Shown one piece after another: positions 27,231 through 36,476 of a stretch of DNA of 64,000 bases (its first letter is position 1; every line of letters starts with the position of its first letter). This DNA is from Acidimicrobiaceae bacterium (GTDB lineage Bacteria > Actinomycetota > Acidimicrobiia > Acidimicrobiales > RAAP-2), in contig JANXXO010000060.1 of NCBI GenBank assembly GCA_025350565.1, forward strand, positions 1-64,000. The letters are read 5' to 3'. The translations under genes and the position numbers were made by a program. The notes under the pieces are model-generated. The model was not told where the DNA came from. It ran no database searches and saw nothing but the letters and a program-made list of their open reading frames with translations.

Positions 27231-28253
27231 ATGCGAAAGTTCCTTGTTGGCGTTGTCGTGCTGCTCTTGGTGGCGATTGCGGTCCTCGTAGTCGTCCACT
27301 TCCACAAGTCCCCGAACGCCGCCACGACGACGTTGGCCAACACGACCACCACCACCACGGCGCCGACGTTGCCCACCGCTCCCCTGACGGGACTGGCGGA
27401 CCCCACCGCCCAATCGCGAAAGCGACCGGCCCTGACCGTCAAGATCGAGAACACGCCCGATGCGTTGCCGCAGTGGGGCATCGATCAGGCGGACGTGGTG
27501 TACGAGGAGATCGTGAACGGCGGGATCACGCGACTGGCGGCGGTCTTTAACTCCCACGCGCCCTTAAAAGTCGGTCCGGTCCGGTCAGTTCGCCCCACCG
27601 ACACCCAGGTGGTGTGGCCACTCGGCGGAATTTTCGCCTACTCGGGCGGCGCTGCCTACGCCGTGGCCAGCATCTCCACCGACCGAGCCCTGAATTTGAG
27701 AGACGAGTCGACCGCGGGCGCGGCGATGTTCCGTGATCCCACCCGCTTCGCGCCGCACAACCTCTTCGCCATTGCCCCCAAGTTGTTTGCCTTCGGTGGC
27801 GCGCCGGTACCCCCGCCCGAACTCTTCACGTATCTCACGAAACCCCAAAGGTTTTCCGGTCGCCCCATGGCCCGGTTCCTCGTGCCCTTCCCGAGCATGT
27901 ACGGCGTGACCTGGACCTGGGACGCCACGAGTGCGTCGTGGGACCGCACGCTCTTTGGTAGCGCCGACATCACCGGCACCGGTGTGCGCGAATCGCCCAA
28001 AAACGTCGTGGTGATGTACTGCGATTACGTCAACGGCATCGGAACCGAGGCCTCCTACGCCAACTTGCAGGGCTCGGGGACGGCCGCCTTCTTCGTCGAC
28101 GGCAAAGAGACGGTCGGCACGTGGTCGAGGGGACCGTCCAAGGGCGACGTCGTGGTCTACAAGACAGCGAAGGGGGCGCCGGTCGCCCTCATGCCGGGAC
28201 AGACCTGGGTGGAGCTCTTGAACACCGGGGCAGTGCTTTCGCTTACGCCGTAA
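27231..28253 (+). CDS. DUF3048 (YerB-like) lipid- or membrane-anchored exported protein
   Basis: A 340-residue protein with an N-terminal membrane helix (residues 4-24), a Thr-rich linker (about 32-48) and a DUF3048 domain. Typical segments are RPALTVKIENTPDALPQWGIDQADVVYEE, RLAAVFNSHAPLKVGPVRSVRPTD, and DVVVYKTAKGAPVALMPGQTWVEL near the end. YerB is an uncharacterised extracytoplasmic protein of Bacillus and relatives. GTG 27228 is an alternative start. The stop overlaps the convergent SRPBCC gene by 11 bp. Confidence 0.88.
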   Translation: MRKFLVGVVVLLLVAIAVLVVVHFHKSPNAATTTLANTTTTTTAPTLPTAPLTGLADPTAQSRKRPALTVKIENTPDALPQWGIDQADVVYEEIVNGGITRLAAVFNSHAPLKVGPVRSVRPTDTQVVWPLGGIFAYSGGAAYAVASISTDRALNLRDESTAGAAMFRDPTRFAPHNLFAIAPKLFAFGGAPVPPPELFTYLTKPQRFSGRPMARFLVPFPSMYGVTWTWDATSASWDRTLFGSADITGTGVRESPKNVVVMYCDYVNGIGTEASYANLQGSGTAAFFVDGKETVGTWSRGPSKGDVVVYKTAKGAPVALMPGQTWVELLNTGAVLSLTP

Positions 28254-28674
28254 CCGAGGCGTCCAGTCGCTGCAACGTTGCCTCCATACCCAGACGATTG
28301 CGCTGCGGGAATCCGGCGGAGGTGATGAGAAAGGCCCACGGCTTGTCGTAGTTAAACGACTCCGTGACCTTGGTACCGCCGTCGACCTCGTCCAAGTCGT
28401 AGCGCCAGACGAACTGCGCGAAGTGGTGCCACGCGATGCTCTTGTTCTCTTCGAAGACGACCACGCGATTGGTGGTGTGATAACCCAGTCCGATTTTCAT
28501 GTCCATGGAGAACTTTGAACCAAGCGCCAAACGCTCTGGTCCCCGGCGCACGCCCGTCACCGAGTTCGTGCCGTCGAGCAGCACGTGTTGGGCGGGAGAA
28601 GCGAGCAGATTAAAGATGGTTGACGGCGGAGCCGCGATGACTCGGCTGACCGATATACAGCGTGTGCTTGACAT
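28243..28674 (-). CDS. SRPBCC family protein (polyketide cyclase/START-like)
   Basis: A 143-residue helix-grip protein: SVSRVIAAPPSTIFNLLASP at the N-terminus, the central IAWHHFAQFVWRYDLDEVDGGTKVTESFNYD, and a C-terminal helix with RLGMEATLQRLD. The fold forms a hydrophobic ligand pocket; the ligand is unknown. Confidence 0.85.
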   Translation of the reverse strand: MSSTRCISVSRVIAAPPSTIFNLLASPAQHVLLDGTNSVTGVRRGPERLALGSKFSMDMKIGLGYHTTNRVVVFEENKSIAWHHFAQFVWRYDLDEVDGGTKVTESFNYDKPWAFLITSAGFPQRNRLGMEATLQRLDASVTA

Positions 28675-28717
28675 GCTTCCAGCGTAGGGTAAGTGCGGAG
28701 AAAGTGATCGGAGCGCT

Positions 28718-29608
28718 ATGAAGTACGAAGAGCTGGTGGTAACCGCGACGGACGGTAGAAAACTCCAGGTGGCGACGCTCGGCGAGCCCGAGGGTCGAAC
28801 GGTCTTCTTTCACCACGGTACGCCCGGTTCGGCCTCGCTTGTTCGCACGCTGGCCCCACTGGCGCAGAATGGCGACCTCTTCCTCATTACGATGTCGCGC
28901 GCCGGTTATGGCACCTCGTCGCGCCAGATAGGACGTAACGTCGCCGCCGCGGCGATTGATACGACCACGGTGCTCGATGCCCTGGGACGATTGGACTACG
29001 TCGTCGTGGGGTGGTCGGGAGGCGGTCCCCACGCCTTGGCCTGTGCCGCACTGGACGCCCCACGCTGCACGGCGGCGTGGTCAATCGCGGGAGTCGTGCC
29101 AATAAGCGCCGACATTGATTGGACCGAGGGGATGGGTCCGGAGAACCTCGAGGAGTTCGCAATCGCTATGGCCGGTGGACCGGAGTACGAGCCCTACGTC
29201 GCCGCCCAAGCAGCGTCGCTGGCCCAAGCGACGTCGGACAACGTCATTGAACTCTTCGGCGGATTGCTTTCCGACCCCGACAAGGCGACTTTGGCCGACG
29301 ACGCAGCCCGGGAACTCTTCGCCGATTCACTTCGACAAGGATTCTCGGATGGCTACTTCGGTTTCTTCGATGACGACCGCGCCATGATGGGCGAGTGGGG
29401 ATTCGACCCGGCCTCCATCACGGTGCCCGTGGCCGTCTGGTACGGCGATGAGGACCTCATGGTTCCCGCCAAACACGCTGAGTGGTTAGTTCGAACATTG
29501 CCGAACGTGACCGAGCATCATCACCCGAGCGAGGGCCATCTCTCCATCATCACCAATCACTTCGACGAACTGACCGCGGACATCAACAACGCGGCCAAGT
29601 CCTCGTGA
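28718..29608 (+). CDS. Alpha/beta hydrolase
   Basis: A 296-residue hydrolase. The oxyanion segment is FFHHGTPGSAS, the nucleophile elbow GWSGGGPHA (Ser near residue 96), the acid probably Asp in WYGDEDLMVP (near 247), and the base His in PSEGHLSII (near 272). The overall pattern is that of the proline-iminopeptidase/haloperoxidase-like hydrolases. The substrate is unknown. Confidence 0.88.
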   Translation: MKYEELVVTATDGRKLQVATLGEPEGRTVFFHHGTPGSASLVRTLAPLAQNGDLFLITMSRAGYGTSSRQIGRNVAAAAIDTTTVLDALGRLDYVVVGWSGGGPHALACAALDAPRCTAAWSIAGVVPISADIDWTEGMGPENLEEFAIAMAGGPEYEPYVAAQAASLAQATSDNVIELFGGLLSDPDKATLADDAARELFADSLRQGFSDGYFGFFDDDRAMMGEWGFDPASITVPVAVWYGDEDLMVPAKHAEWLVRTLPNVTEHHHPSEGHLSIITNHFDELTADINNAAKSS

Positions 29609-29636
29609 GGGCCACTCGCGTGGCGGCTGGTACGTC

Positions 29637-30647
29637 GTGCGCCTAGGCAATCTCTATGGTCCCGACGCCACCTTTCTGGGCGTGCCGGGCGCCGATCCCG
29701 ACCTCGTGCAGGAGTGGTCGACGGCGGGTGCGGCCATCATCGGCGCGCCCTTCGACGGCGGAACGTCGCACCGCTCGGGCTGTCGTTTCGGACCCCAAGC
29801 GATCCGCACGACCGATTATTTACCCCACGACGGGAAGCGTCCGAGTCTCGCGCTCGGCGTCGACCCTCTGATCGATCTCGCCGTGGTGGACCTCGGCGAC
29901 GTCGAAATGCCGTCGGGTGAGACCGAAACCGCCCTTCGACGCTTGGAGGAGCGGGTGACGACGGTGGCTGGCGCCGGGGTCATTCCGATCATTCTCGGCG
30001 GCGATCACACGATTGCCCTGCCCGACGTCACGGGCGTCGCTCGCCACGTGGGATGGGGACGGGTCTCGGTCATCCATTTCGACGCGCACGCCGACACGGG
30101 GGATAGTCAGATGGGTTCGCTCTACGGACACGGCACGCCCATGCGCCGACTGATCGAGTCGGGCGCCTGTCGCGGCGACCGCTTCCTTCAGATCGGACTT
30201 CGCGGCTACTGGCCCGAACCAGCGACGTTGGACTGGATGGCGGCCCAAGGCATGCGCTCCTTCGAGATGACCGAGATCGTGCGTCGTGGTCTCGACGACG
30301 TGCTCGACGAAGCCATCCGTATCGCGACCGACGACTGCGACTCGGTCTTTCTTTCCGTGGACGTGGACGTCGTTGATCCCGGTTCGGCCCCCGGCACGGG
30401 TACCCCCGAACCCGGCGGTCTCACGAGCCGTCAACTGCTCGACGCGGTCCGTCGGATCGCCATGGAGACGCCACTGGGTGGCGTCGACGTCGTGGAAGTC
30501 TCGCCCCCCTACGACCACGCCGAGATCACCGCGTACCTGGGTAACCGCATTGTGCTCGAAGCCCTGGGCGGGATTGCCTGGCGTCGCGCCGCCCAGCGCG
30601 GCGAGGCACCTCGCCACCCGAGCGATCCGTTACTGCAGGGCCACTAG
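29637..30647 (+). CDS. speB: Agmatinase-like ureohydrolase
   Basis: A binuclear manganese enzyme that releases urea from a guanidino compound; agmatine to putrescine is most likely. All metal motifs are present: GGDHTIALP (near residue 122), HFDAHADTGDS (near 149) and SVDVDVVDPGSAPGTGTPEPGG (near 240), the last with the agmatinase-type GTGTPEPGG. The 336-residue length is slightly long for the family. The GTG start is used. Its product could feed homospermidine synthase at 18216. Its stop overlaps the convergent PLP decarboxylase by 4 bp. Guanidinobutyrase is an alternative. Confidence 0.85.
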   Translation: MRLGNLYGPDATFLGVPGADPDLVQEWSTAGAAIIGAPFDGGTSHRSGCRFGPQAIRTTDYLPHDGKRPSLALGVDPLIDLAVVDLGDVEMPSGETETALRRLEERVTTVAGAGVIPIILGGDHTIALPDVTGVARHVGWGRVSVIHFDAHADTGDSQMGSLYGHGTPMRRLIESGACRGDRFLQIGLRGYWPEPATLDWMAAQGMRSFEMTEIVRRGLDDVLDEAIRIATDDCDSVFLSVDVDVVDPGSAPGTGTPEPGGLTSRQLLDAVRRIAMETPLGGVDVVEVSPPYDHAEITAYLGNRIVLEALGGIAWRRAAQRGEAPRHPSDPLLQGH

Positions 30648-32014
30648 TCGCGCATGGTCGCGAGGATCTGGTCAACCAGTTCGTCGGTCGTGTCGGGATG
30701 CAAGAAGGCGAAGCGGGCCACCGTCTCACCCTCCCATTTGGTAGGAGTGACGAAGGCGATCTGATCGCGTAACAGTTGATGACTCCACTCGACGTACCGC
30801 TCGGTCGACCAACCGAGACGGCGGAACAGGACAATCGACAGGCTTACTGGACGCACCATCTCGACGTGATCGAGGTCGTGAATCTTGCACTCGGTACGGT
30901 GCGCGAGGTCAACCGCGCTCTGGACGGCGCTCTCATACGCGTCGGTGCCGTTGGTCACCAGGGAGAACCAAAATGGCAGTCCGCGCGCCCGACGCGAGAG
31001 GTGGATGGCGAAATCCGAAGGGTTCCATTCGTAGTGCTCGTCGTCGCTCGTGTGCAAAATGTCGAGGTAACCGGCCTGTTGCGCAAGCACCTTTCGCGCC
31101 ACCGTGGGATTGCGGTACACCAGAGCGCAGCAGTCGAGTGGTCCGAAGAGCCACTTGTGCGGATCGACGATGAAGCTGTCGGCGTGGCGTAGTCCCGCGA
31201 GCAAGTGGCGTTCGGACGGCGAAAAGAGAGCGGCGCCACCGTAGGCGCCGTCCACGTGGAACCACAGATCGTGCTCGCGCGCGTAACTGCCGAGTCCCTC
31301 GAGGTCGTCAACGATCCCGGCGTTGGTCGTGCCGGAGGTGGCCACGATGCCCACCACGCTGCTCGGGTTTTGGTCGTTGGCCAGTGCCGCTTCCAGACTT
31401 TCGCGCGTGAAACGGTGGTCGTCGGTGTTCACGATGAGTGGCTCGATGCCCAGGACGTGCAGCGCCTTACCAATGCTTGAGTGGGCGTCCGAGGAGATAG
31501 CGAAGCGCACTTCGTGAGCGGCGAGCTCGGGGTGCTTGACCCGTCCGACGTCGCGACCGACCGTCAGGCTCGAGAGATTGCCGAGCGAACCCCCCGACAC
31601 GAAGGCGCCCCCGGAACCGTCCGGCATCCCGGCCAGCTGGGCGATGAAGGCCAGCGCGAGATTCTCGGCCATGACCACGCCACTCGACTCGAGCCAACTG
31701 GTACCGTTCAACCCCGAACAGGCGACCACCATGTCGAAGAGCAGGGAGTTCTTGGTGGGCGCGTTGGGAATGAAGGCGAGAAAACCTGGTGAGTCGATGG
31801 ACACCACCGCCGGAGCCAACTCGTCGCGGAAGAAATTGAGTATCTCGTCGGCGTTGCGGCCCCCGGAGGTGATGAAACCCTTCATGTCGCCCGGCGCCAT
31901 GGCGTGCAGACTTCCGAAGTCGAGTGGCACGGGGTCCATGGAAAGACGTTCGCGGCAGTAGGCGAAGACCTCGTTGGTCAATTCGGCGTTGTAGTTGAAC
32001 ATTGGGTGCCCCAT
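30644..32014 (-). CDS. Group II PLP-dependent amino acid decarboxylase
   Basis: A 456-residue decarboxylase of the aromatic-amino-acid/glutamate/diaminobutyrate family. It has SPGFLAFIPNAPT near the N-terminus, FVSGGSLGNLSSL, HVDGAYGGAALFS with the PLP-binding Asp, and the Schiff-base lysine in IVDPHKWLFGPLDC (near residue 298). The substrate cannot be told from sequence; aromatic amino acids, aspartate or diaminobutyrate are all possible. Arginine decarboxylation to supply the agmatinase next door is less usual for this group. ATG 32014 follows AAAGG; ATG 32002 is also in frame. Confidence 0.87.
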   Translation of the reverse strand: MGHPMFNYNAELTNEVFAYCRERLSMDPVPLDFGSLHAMAPGDMKGFITSGGRNADEILNFFRDELAPAVVSIDSPGFLAFIPNAPTKNSLLFDMVVACSGLNGTSWLESSGVVMAENLALAFIAQLAGMPDGSGGAFVSGGSLGNLSSLTVGRDVGRVKHPELAAHEVRFAISSDAHSSIGKALHVLGIEPLIVNTDDHRFTRESLEAALANDQNPSSVVGIVATSGTTNAGIVDDLEGLGSYAREHDLWFHVDGAYGGAALFSPSERHLLAGLRHADSFIVDPHKWLFGPLDCCALVYRNPTVARKVLAQQAGYLDILHTSDDEHYEWNPSDFAIHLSRRARGLPFWFSLVTNGTDAYESAVQSAVDLAHRTECKIHDLDHVEMVRPVSLSIVLFRRLGWSTERYVEWSHQLLRDQIAFVTPTKWEGETVARFAFLHPDTTDELVDQILATMRD

Positions 32015-32118
32015 TGCACGGCCTTTCGATTTTGATCCCTGTCTATCGTATGCACTCAAACGACCTTTCCCAATTCGTGTCACCGGGCCCCGCGTGACGG
32101 CGAAAGTAGAATCCCTTA

Positions 32119-33030
32119 ATGGCTCAACTACGCGTCGGCTATCTAGGCCCGGAAGGCTCCTACTCGCACGAGGCCGTCTCGACGATGGACGACGTGGTCA
32201 CCGTTGCCTGCGATTCGATCGCTGATCTCCTGGCCGCCGTCGCTGACGCCACCTTGGACCAGGGCGTGCTTCCCTTGGAGAACGCCATCGAGGGGACCGT
32301 GTCGGCGACGATCGACGGATTGGTCTTTGACCACGAGTTGTTCATCGAACGCGAGATCGTCCTACCCATCAGGCTGCACCTCCTGGCGCGACCAGGCGTG
32401 GCCCTGGAGGATCTCACCAGCGTGCGCAGTTACGTACACGCCCTGGCCCAATGCCGGAACTTTCTGCGTACCTTGTCCGTCTCGGTCGATCAGACCACCT
32501 CGACCTCGCAGGCCGCTCGAGAGGTGGCCGCCTCCCACGAGCCCTGGGGTGCCGTTGCCTCGACCTTGGCGGGCACCCTCTTTGGCCTTCGCACGTTGGC
32601 GAGCGATATAGAGGACCACGCTGACAACGCCACGCGATTCGTGGTGGTCGGACGAGACGACGTCGCCTCACCCACCGGTCACGACCGCACCACCATTGTC
32701 TGTTTCCAAGACGCCGACCGGCCGGGATCGCTCTACGGCATACTCGGTCGATTCGCCGCGCGCGATATCAACCTCACCAAGCTCGAAAGTCGCCCGACCA
32801 AACGGGGCCTCGGTGAGTACTGCTTCGTTATTGAGTTCGAAGGTCACGTCGCCGACGACGTCGTCGCCGACTGTCTGGCCGACTTGCAGGCCCATCTCAC
32901 GCGGGTGAAGTTCCTCGGCTCGTATCCGGTGACGGGTGACGAGGCGAATGATCGGCGCGAAGAGGTGGTCGAGGCACGCAAGGTCGCCGCGGACTGGATC
33001 AAGGGAATTCGCAACCGCATCCGGTCCTAG
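32119..33030 (+). CDS. pheA: Prephenate dehydratase
   Basis: Converts prephenate to phenylpyruvate in phenylalanine synthesis. The 303-residue monofunctional enzyme has the PDT domain (residues 1-185: YLGPEGSYSHEA, LPLENAIEGTVSATIDGL, and the catalytic TRF in NATRFVVVG). An ACT domain follows (about 200-280: PGSLYGILGRFAARDINLTKLESRP), the ESRP loop being the phenylalanine-binding regulatory site. Feedback inhibition by phenylalanine is expected. No chorismate mutase domain is attached. Confidence 0.95.
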   Translation: MAQLRVGYLGPEGSYSHEAVSTMDDVVTVACDSIADLLAAVADATLDQGVLPLENAIEGTVSATIDGLVFDHELFIEREIVLPIRLHLLARPGVALEDLTSVRSYVHALAQCRNFLRTLSVSVDQTTSTSQAAREVAASHEPWGAVASTLAGTLFGLRTLASDIEDHADNATRFVVVGRDDVASPTGHDRTTIVCFQDADRPGSLYGILGRFAARDINLTKLESRPTKRGLGEYCFVIEFEGHVADDVVADCLADLQAHLTRVKFLGSYPVTGDEANDRREEVVEARKVAADWIKGIRNRIRS

Positions 33031-33045
33031 GAGTGCCCCGAATGC

Positions 33046-34995
33046 CTAGTGCTTCAGCGAGGCCCGTTCGATGGTGCTGCGCATCTGAGCGTCCACCGTC
33101 TGGGCGCCCAAGTGCTGATCAATGACGTCGAGGAGTTCTTGGAGGTCGAGCGGCTTCGAGAGATAGTCGTAGACGCCGGCGTTGCGGAATCGCCGCCGCT
33201 GCCACGCGGTCGCGTCGGCCGAGAGTACGACGACGGGGATGTCAATGGTGCGCGAGTCTTCACGCAGATGCTGGAGCACGTCAAAGCCATGGACGTCGGC
33301 CAAGTGCACGTCGAGCAAAATGAGTTCGGGCTGGTGCTGTTGCGCCAGTTCAATGCCCAGACCACCTTGTAACGAGGTGAGGAGGCGGATGTGGGGTCGC
33401 TGCAGCAAGAGCCGCTCGACGAGTTGCACGTTGGCGAGATCGTCTTCGATGTAGAGCACCGTCGCCACGGCCTCTTCGAGTTCCGCACAGCGCCGGTCGG
33501 GTGCGTCACCCAAGGGCAGCAACTTCGTGAATTCGGCGATGGGCAGTTCAACCCAGAAGGTTGAGCCAATGCCCACGGTGCTGTCGACGCCGAGGGTACC
33601 GCCAATCGCCTCGACCAAGCCTTTGGAGAGGGCGAGGCCTAGGCCAGTCCCCTCCACCCCGGTTGATTCAGCGTCGAGCCGGTCGAACGGCGTGAACAGC
33701 CGCGAACGAAGGGCCGGCGTGATGCCCGGACCGGTGTCGGCCACGGAGAAGCGAACCCGACCGTTGCGTCGCGCGCTGGAGACGGTCACCGCTCCCTTTG
33801 GCGCGTTGTACTTGATGGCGTTGGACAACAGGTTGAGGAGCACCTGCTTCAGCCGTTGCTGGTCGGCCAGCACGTGGTAGTCCACGCTCGTTTGCAAGAC
33901 GATGGAGATCTCGTGCTCGTCGGCCAAAGGCTTGACGATTTCGATGCACTCGCTCTGCAGTTCCTTCAGATTCACTGGTTCGATCATCACCGTGATGTGG
34001 CCAGCTTCGATCCTGGCGATGTCGAGGACCTCGTTGATCAGATCGAGGAGGTACTGGCCGGAGTGGTGGATGTAGCCCACCATCTGGAGCTCGTCGGGTG
34101 ACTTGAGTTCCATCTCCAGGATCTGGGCGAAGCCGAGGACTGAATTAAGCGGCGTGCGCAGTTCGTGACTCATCCGGGACATGAATTCGCTCTTGGCGAA
34201 GTTGGCTCGTTCGGCCGCCTCCTTGGCCTCCTGGAGCACCATTTCGTTGGCCACCGTTTCGGTCACGTCGCGTGAGACGAGCACCGCGCGTGGCGCCAAA
34301 CCCCGTTCGTCACGAATGAGGCGCCCTCGAGTTTCGATGTTGAGCATGACGCCGTCGGCTCGCCGAGCGCGGAAGCGGTAGTTCGTGATGGCCCCACTGT
34401 GGCCGGTGAAGAGCTCGTGCAGCGCCAGGGTGACGTGCTCGCGGTCGTCGGGGTGGACGATGTCGAGCGACGGGCGACCACGGCGGTCGGTCATCGATGC
34501 GCCGTAGATGCGGTCGGTGCCGGGACTGACGTTCAGCACCGTGAAGTGTTCGTCCACGGTGATGATCGAGTCGGCGACGGCGTCGAGAATGGCCCGGGTC
34601 GTTTCTAGGCTCTCGGCCAGTTGCGTCTGACCTTCCACTTGATCGGTGATGTCGCGGCCGGCGGAGAAGACGGCCCCGTTTCGCCCTTGACTACTCCACT
34701 CAATCCATCGGTACTCTCCATCGCGTCGCCGTTGACGGTTGCGAAATCCCACGATCGACGCTTCGGGCGCACTCATTAAGTAACTGAATTTCTGCATGGT
34801 TGGTTCGATGTCGTCGGGGTGAATAAGTTCCGTGAAGGGTTTACCCTGCAGATCGGCGAGCGTCCAGCCCATGGAGTTCGGCCACGCGGAGTTCACGACC
34901 CGCCAGTTACCAACCTCGTCCAGGATTGACATCAGATCGGTGGAGTTCCAAAAGAACTCACCCATATCGGACGTGTCAAAGATTTCGCGAGACAT
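33046..34995 (-). CDS. Hybrid sensor histidine kinase (PAS-PAS-HisKA-HATPase-REC)
   Basis: A 649-residue cytoplasmic sensor with no membrane helix. It has two PAS/PAC modules (about residues 15-125 and 130-255: GRDITDQ and SRDVTET mark the PAC ends) and HisKA with phosphoacceptor His in FMSRMSHELRTPLNSV. HATPase_c follows (NLLSNAIKYNAPKG, DTGPGI, GTGLGLAL). A C-terminal receiver has Asp in LILLDVHLADVHGFD and Lys in YLSKPLD. No response regulator with an output domain is adjacent, so the partner is elsewhere. ATG 34995 follows GAAAGGTG; ATG 35043 is also in frame. Confidence 0.93.
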   Translation of the reverse strand: MSREIFDTSDMGEFFWNSTDLMSILDEVGNWRVVNSAWPNSMGWTLADLQGKPFTELIHPDDIEPTMQKFSYLMSAPEASIVGFRNRQRRRDGEYRWIEWSSQGRNGAVFSAGRDITDQVEGQTQLAESLETTRAILDAVADSIITVDEHFTVLNVSPGTDRIYGASMTDRRGRPSLDIVHPDDREHVTLALHELFTGHSGAITNYRFRARRADGVMLNIETRGRLIRDERGLAPRAVLVSRDVTETVANEMVLQEAKEAAERANFAKSEFMSRMSHELRTPLNSVLGFAQILEMELKSPDELQMVGYIHHSGQYLLDLINEVLDIARIEAGHITVMIEPVNLKELQSECIEIVKPLADEHEISIVLQTSVDYHVLADQQRLKQVLLNLLSNAIKYNAPKGAVTVSSARRNGRVRFSVADTGPGITPALRSRLFTPFDRLDAESTGVEGTGLGLALSKGLVEAIGGTLGVDSTVGIGSTFWVELPIAEFTKLLPLGDAPDRRCAELEEAVATVLYIEDDLANVQLVERLLLQRPHIRLLTSLQGGLGIELAQQHQPELILLDVHLADVHGFDVLQHLREDSRTIDIPVVVLSADATAWQRRRFRNAGVYDYLSKPLDLQELLDVIDQHLGAQTVDAQMRSTIERASLKH

Positions 34996-35252
34996 GACGA
35001 CACCTTTCACCAATGCATTGAGTTGAAAGACGTTTGCCGACAACCACCGCGCAACCGATGTGCGCCGGTCGTACCTCCAACTTTACTAGTCACCCGCGCA
35101 GATAATCCTTGAGTATCTACTGTGAATGCGATGACGTAGGTCACGTATCGGAACAGTTGGTCAGAAAAATGAGCGACGATTGTCGCACATTTGCGAATGC
35201 GCGCTCGTGGCCGGTCGGCGCGGCGGTGCGGAAAACTTGATTGATTGTCGAG

Positions 35253-36464
35253 TTACGCGCGTACTCGTTCGCTCAGCGCGTCGAGATAGTAACGAATCTG
35301 CAGGGCCACGGCCGCGCCTTCGCCCACGGCCGAGGCGATCTGTTTCGTCGAGCCGGAACGGACATCGCCGGCGGCGAAGATGCCGTCGACGCTGGTGCGA
35401 AACATGGGGTCGGTCACGATGAAGCCGCGCCCGTCAACCTCAATGTCGTGGTCGAGAAAACTCGTGTTGGGGTCGAGACCAATGAAGACGAATGCGCCGG
35501 CCGTTTCGTGGATCTCTTCCACGCCGTTGACCGACAAGGTGATCGACGCTAGTTTCCCGGTCTCGTTGGCGTTGAAGGAAGTCACCGACGTGTCCAACTT
35601 CACCGACATCTTCTGGTGGTTGACCACCTTGTCTTGGAGCAATTTCGAGGCGGAAAGAGTGGCCATTGCCTGCACCACCGTCACGTGCTCGGCGAACTGG
35701 GTGAGAAAGAGTCCCTCCTCGAGACCGCTGTTACCACCACCGATCACCGTCAGGTCCTTCGCGCCCTTGTAGAACGGTCCGTCGCACGTTGCGCAGAAGT
35801 GAACGCCCGCTCCAATGAGATCGGCCTCGCCTTCGGCGTCGGTGCGGCGATACGTCGAACCCGAGGCCACCAGCACGACGCGAGCCCGCACGGCGTCACC
35901 GGTCGAGAGATCGACGCGCAGCAGAGCGCCCTCGCGCGTGATGGCCGTCGCCCCCACCGCCTCGAGGATCTCGACGCCGTAGCGCTGCGCCTGGCGGGTC
36001 ATTCGTTCGGCCAGTTCGGCCCCGCCGACGCCGTCGGGGAATCCGGGGTAGTTGTCGAATCGTTCGGTGACGCCGGCCTGACCCCCCGACGCGCTCTTCT
36101 CCACGATCAAGACGCTCGCGTTTTCACGCGCGCCGTAAATCGCCGTGGTGAGGCCCGTAGGACCGCCGCCCACGATCACGATGTCGTACTCGCGACTGGC
36201 GGCCACCCGGGACAGACCGATTCGGTCGGCCAATTCGTCGTTGGACGGTTCGGCGAGGAAAGTTCCGTCGGGAAAGATGATGGTCGGAATAATTCGTTTG
36301 CCGCCGTGGAGCGCTTCGACGTCGGCGGTCTTCTCGGGGAACTCTTCGAGGTCAACCCACTCGTAGGGGATGCGGTGCGACGCGAGGAACTGCTTCGCGC
36401 GCCGACAGTCGGGACACCAACTGGCGCCGTAGACGGTCAGTGGAGCACTGGGGGGTGACGTCAT
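35253..36464 (-). CDS. Mycoredoxin/glutaredoxin-thioredoxin reductase fusion
   Basis: A 403-residue fusion. Residues 1-85 are a glutaredoxin-like domain resembling mycoredoxin-1 (TVYGASWCPDCRRAKQFL, then GGKRIIPTIIFPDGTFL). Residues 93-403 are a class II thioredoxin reductase with the FAD site IVIVGGGPTGLTTAIYGAREN, redox pair FCATCDGPFY, NADPH site VIGGGNSGLEEGLFL and the closing GIFAAGDVRSG. The fusion suggests a reductase feeding its own redoxin, perhaps to reduce mycothiolated proteins. Starts 12 bp after the anti-sigma gene with GAAAGG before the ATG, in one operon with the sigma factor. Confidence 0.9.
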   Translation of the reverse strand: MTSPPSAPLTVYGASWCPDCRRAKQFLASHRIPYEWVDLEEFPEKTADVEALHGGKRIIPTIIFPDGTFLAEPSNDELADRIGLSRVAASREYDIVIVGGGPTGLTTAIYGARENASVLIVEKSASGGQAGVTERFDNYPGFPDGVGGAELAERMTRQAQRYGVEILEAVGATAITREGALLRVDLSTGDAVRARVVLVASGSTYRRTDAEGEADLIGAGVHFCATCDGPFYKGAKDLTVIGGGNSGLEEGLFLTQFAEHVTVVQAMATLSASKLLQDKVVNHQKMSVKLDTSVTSFNANETGKLASITLSVNGVEEIHETAGAFVFIGLDPNTSFLDHDIEVDGRGFIVTDPMFRTSVDGIFAAGDVRSGSTKQIASAVGEGAAVALQIRYYLDALSERVRA

Positions 36465-36476
36465 GGCGACGACCTT

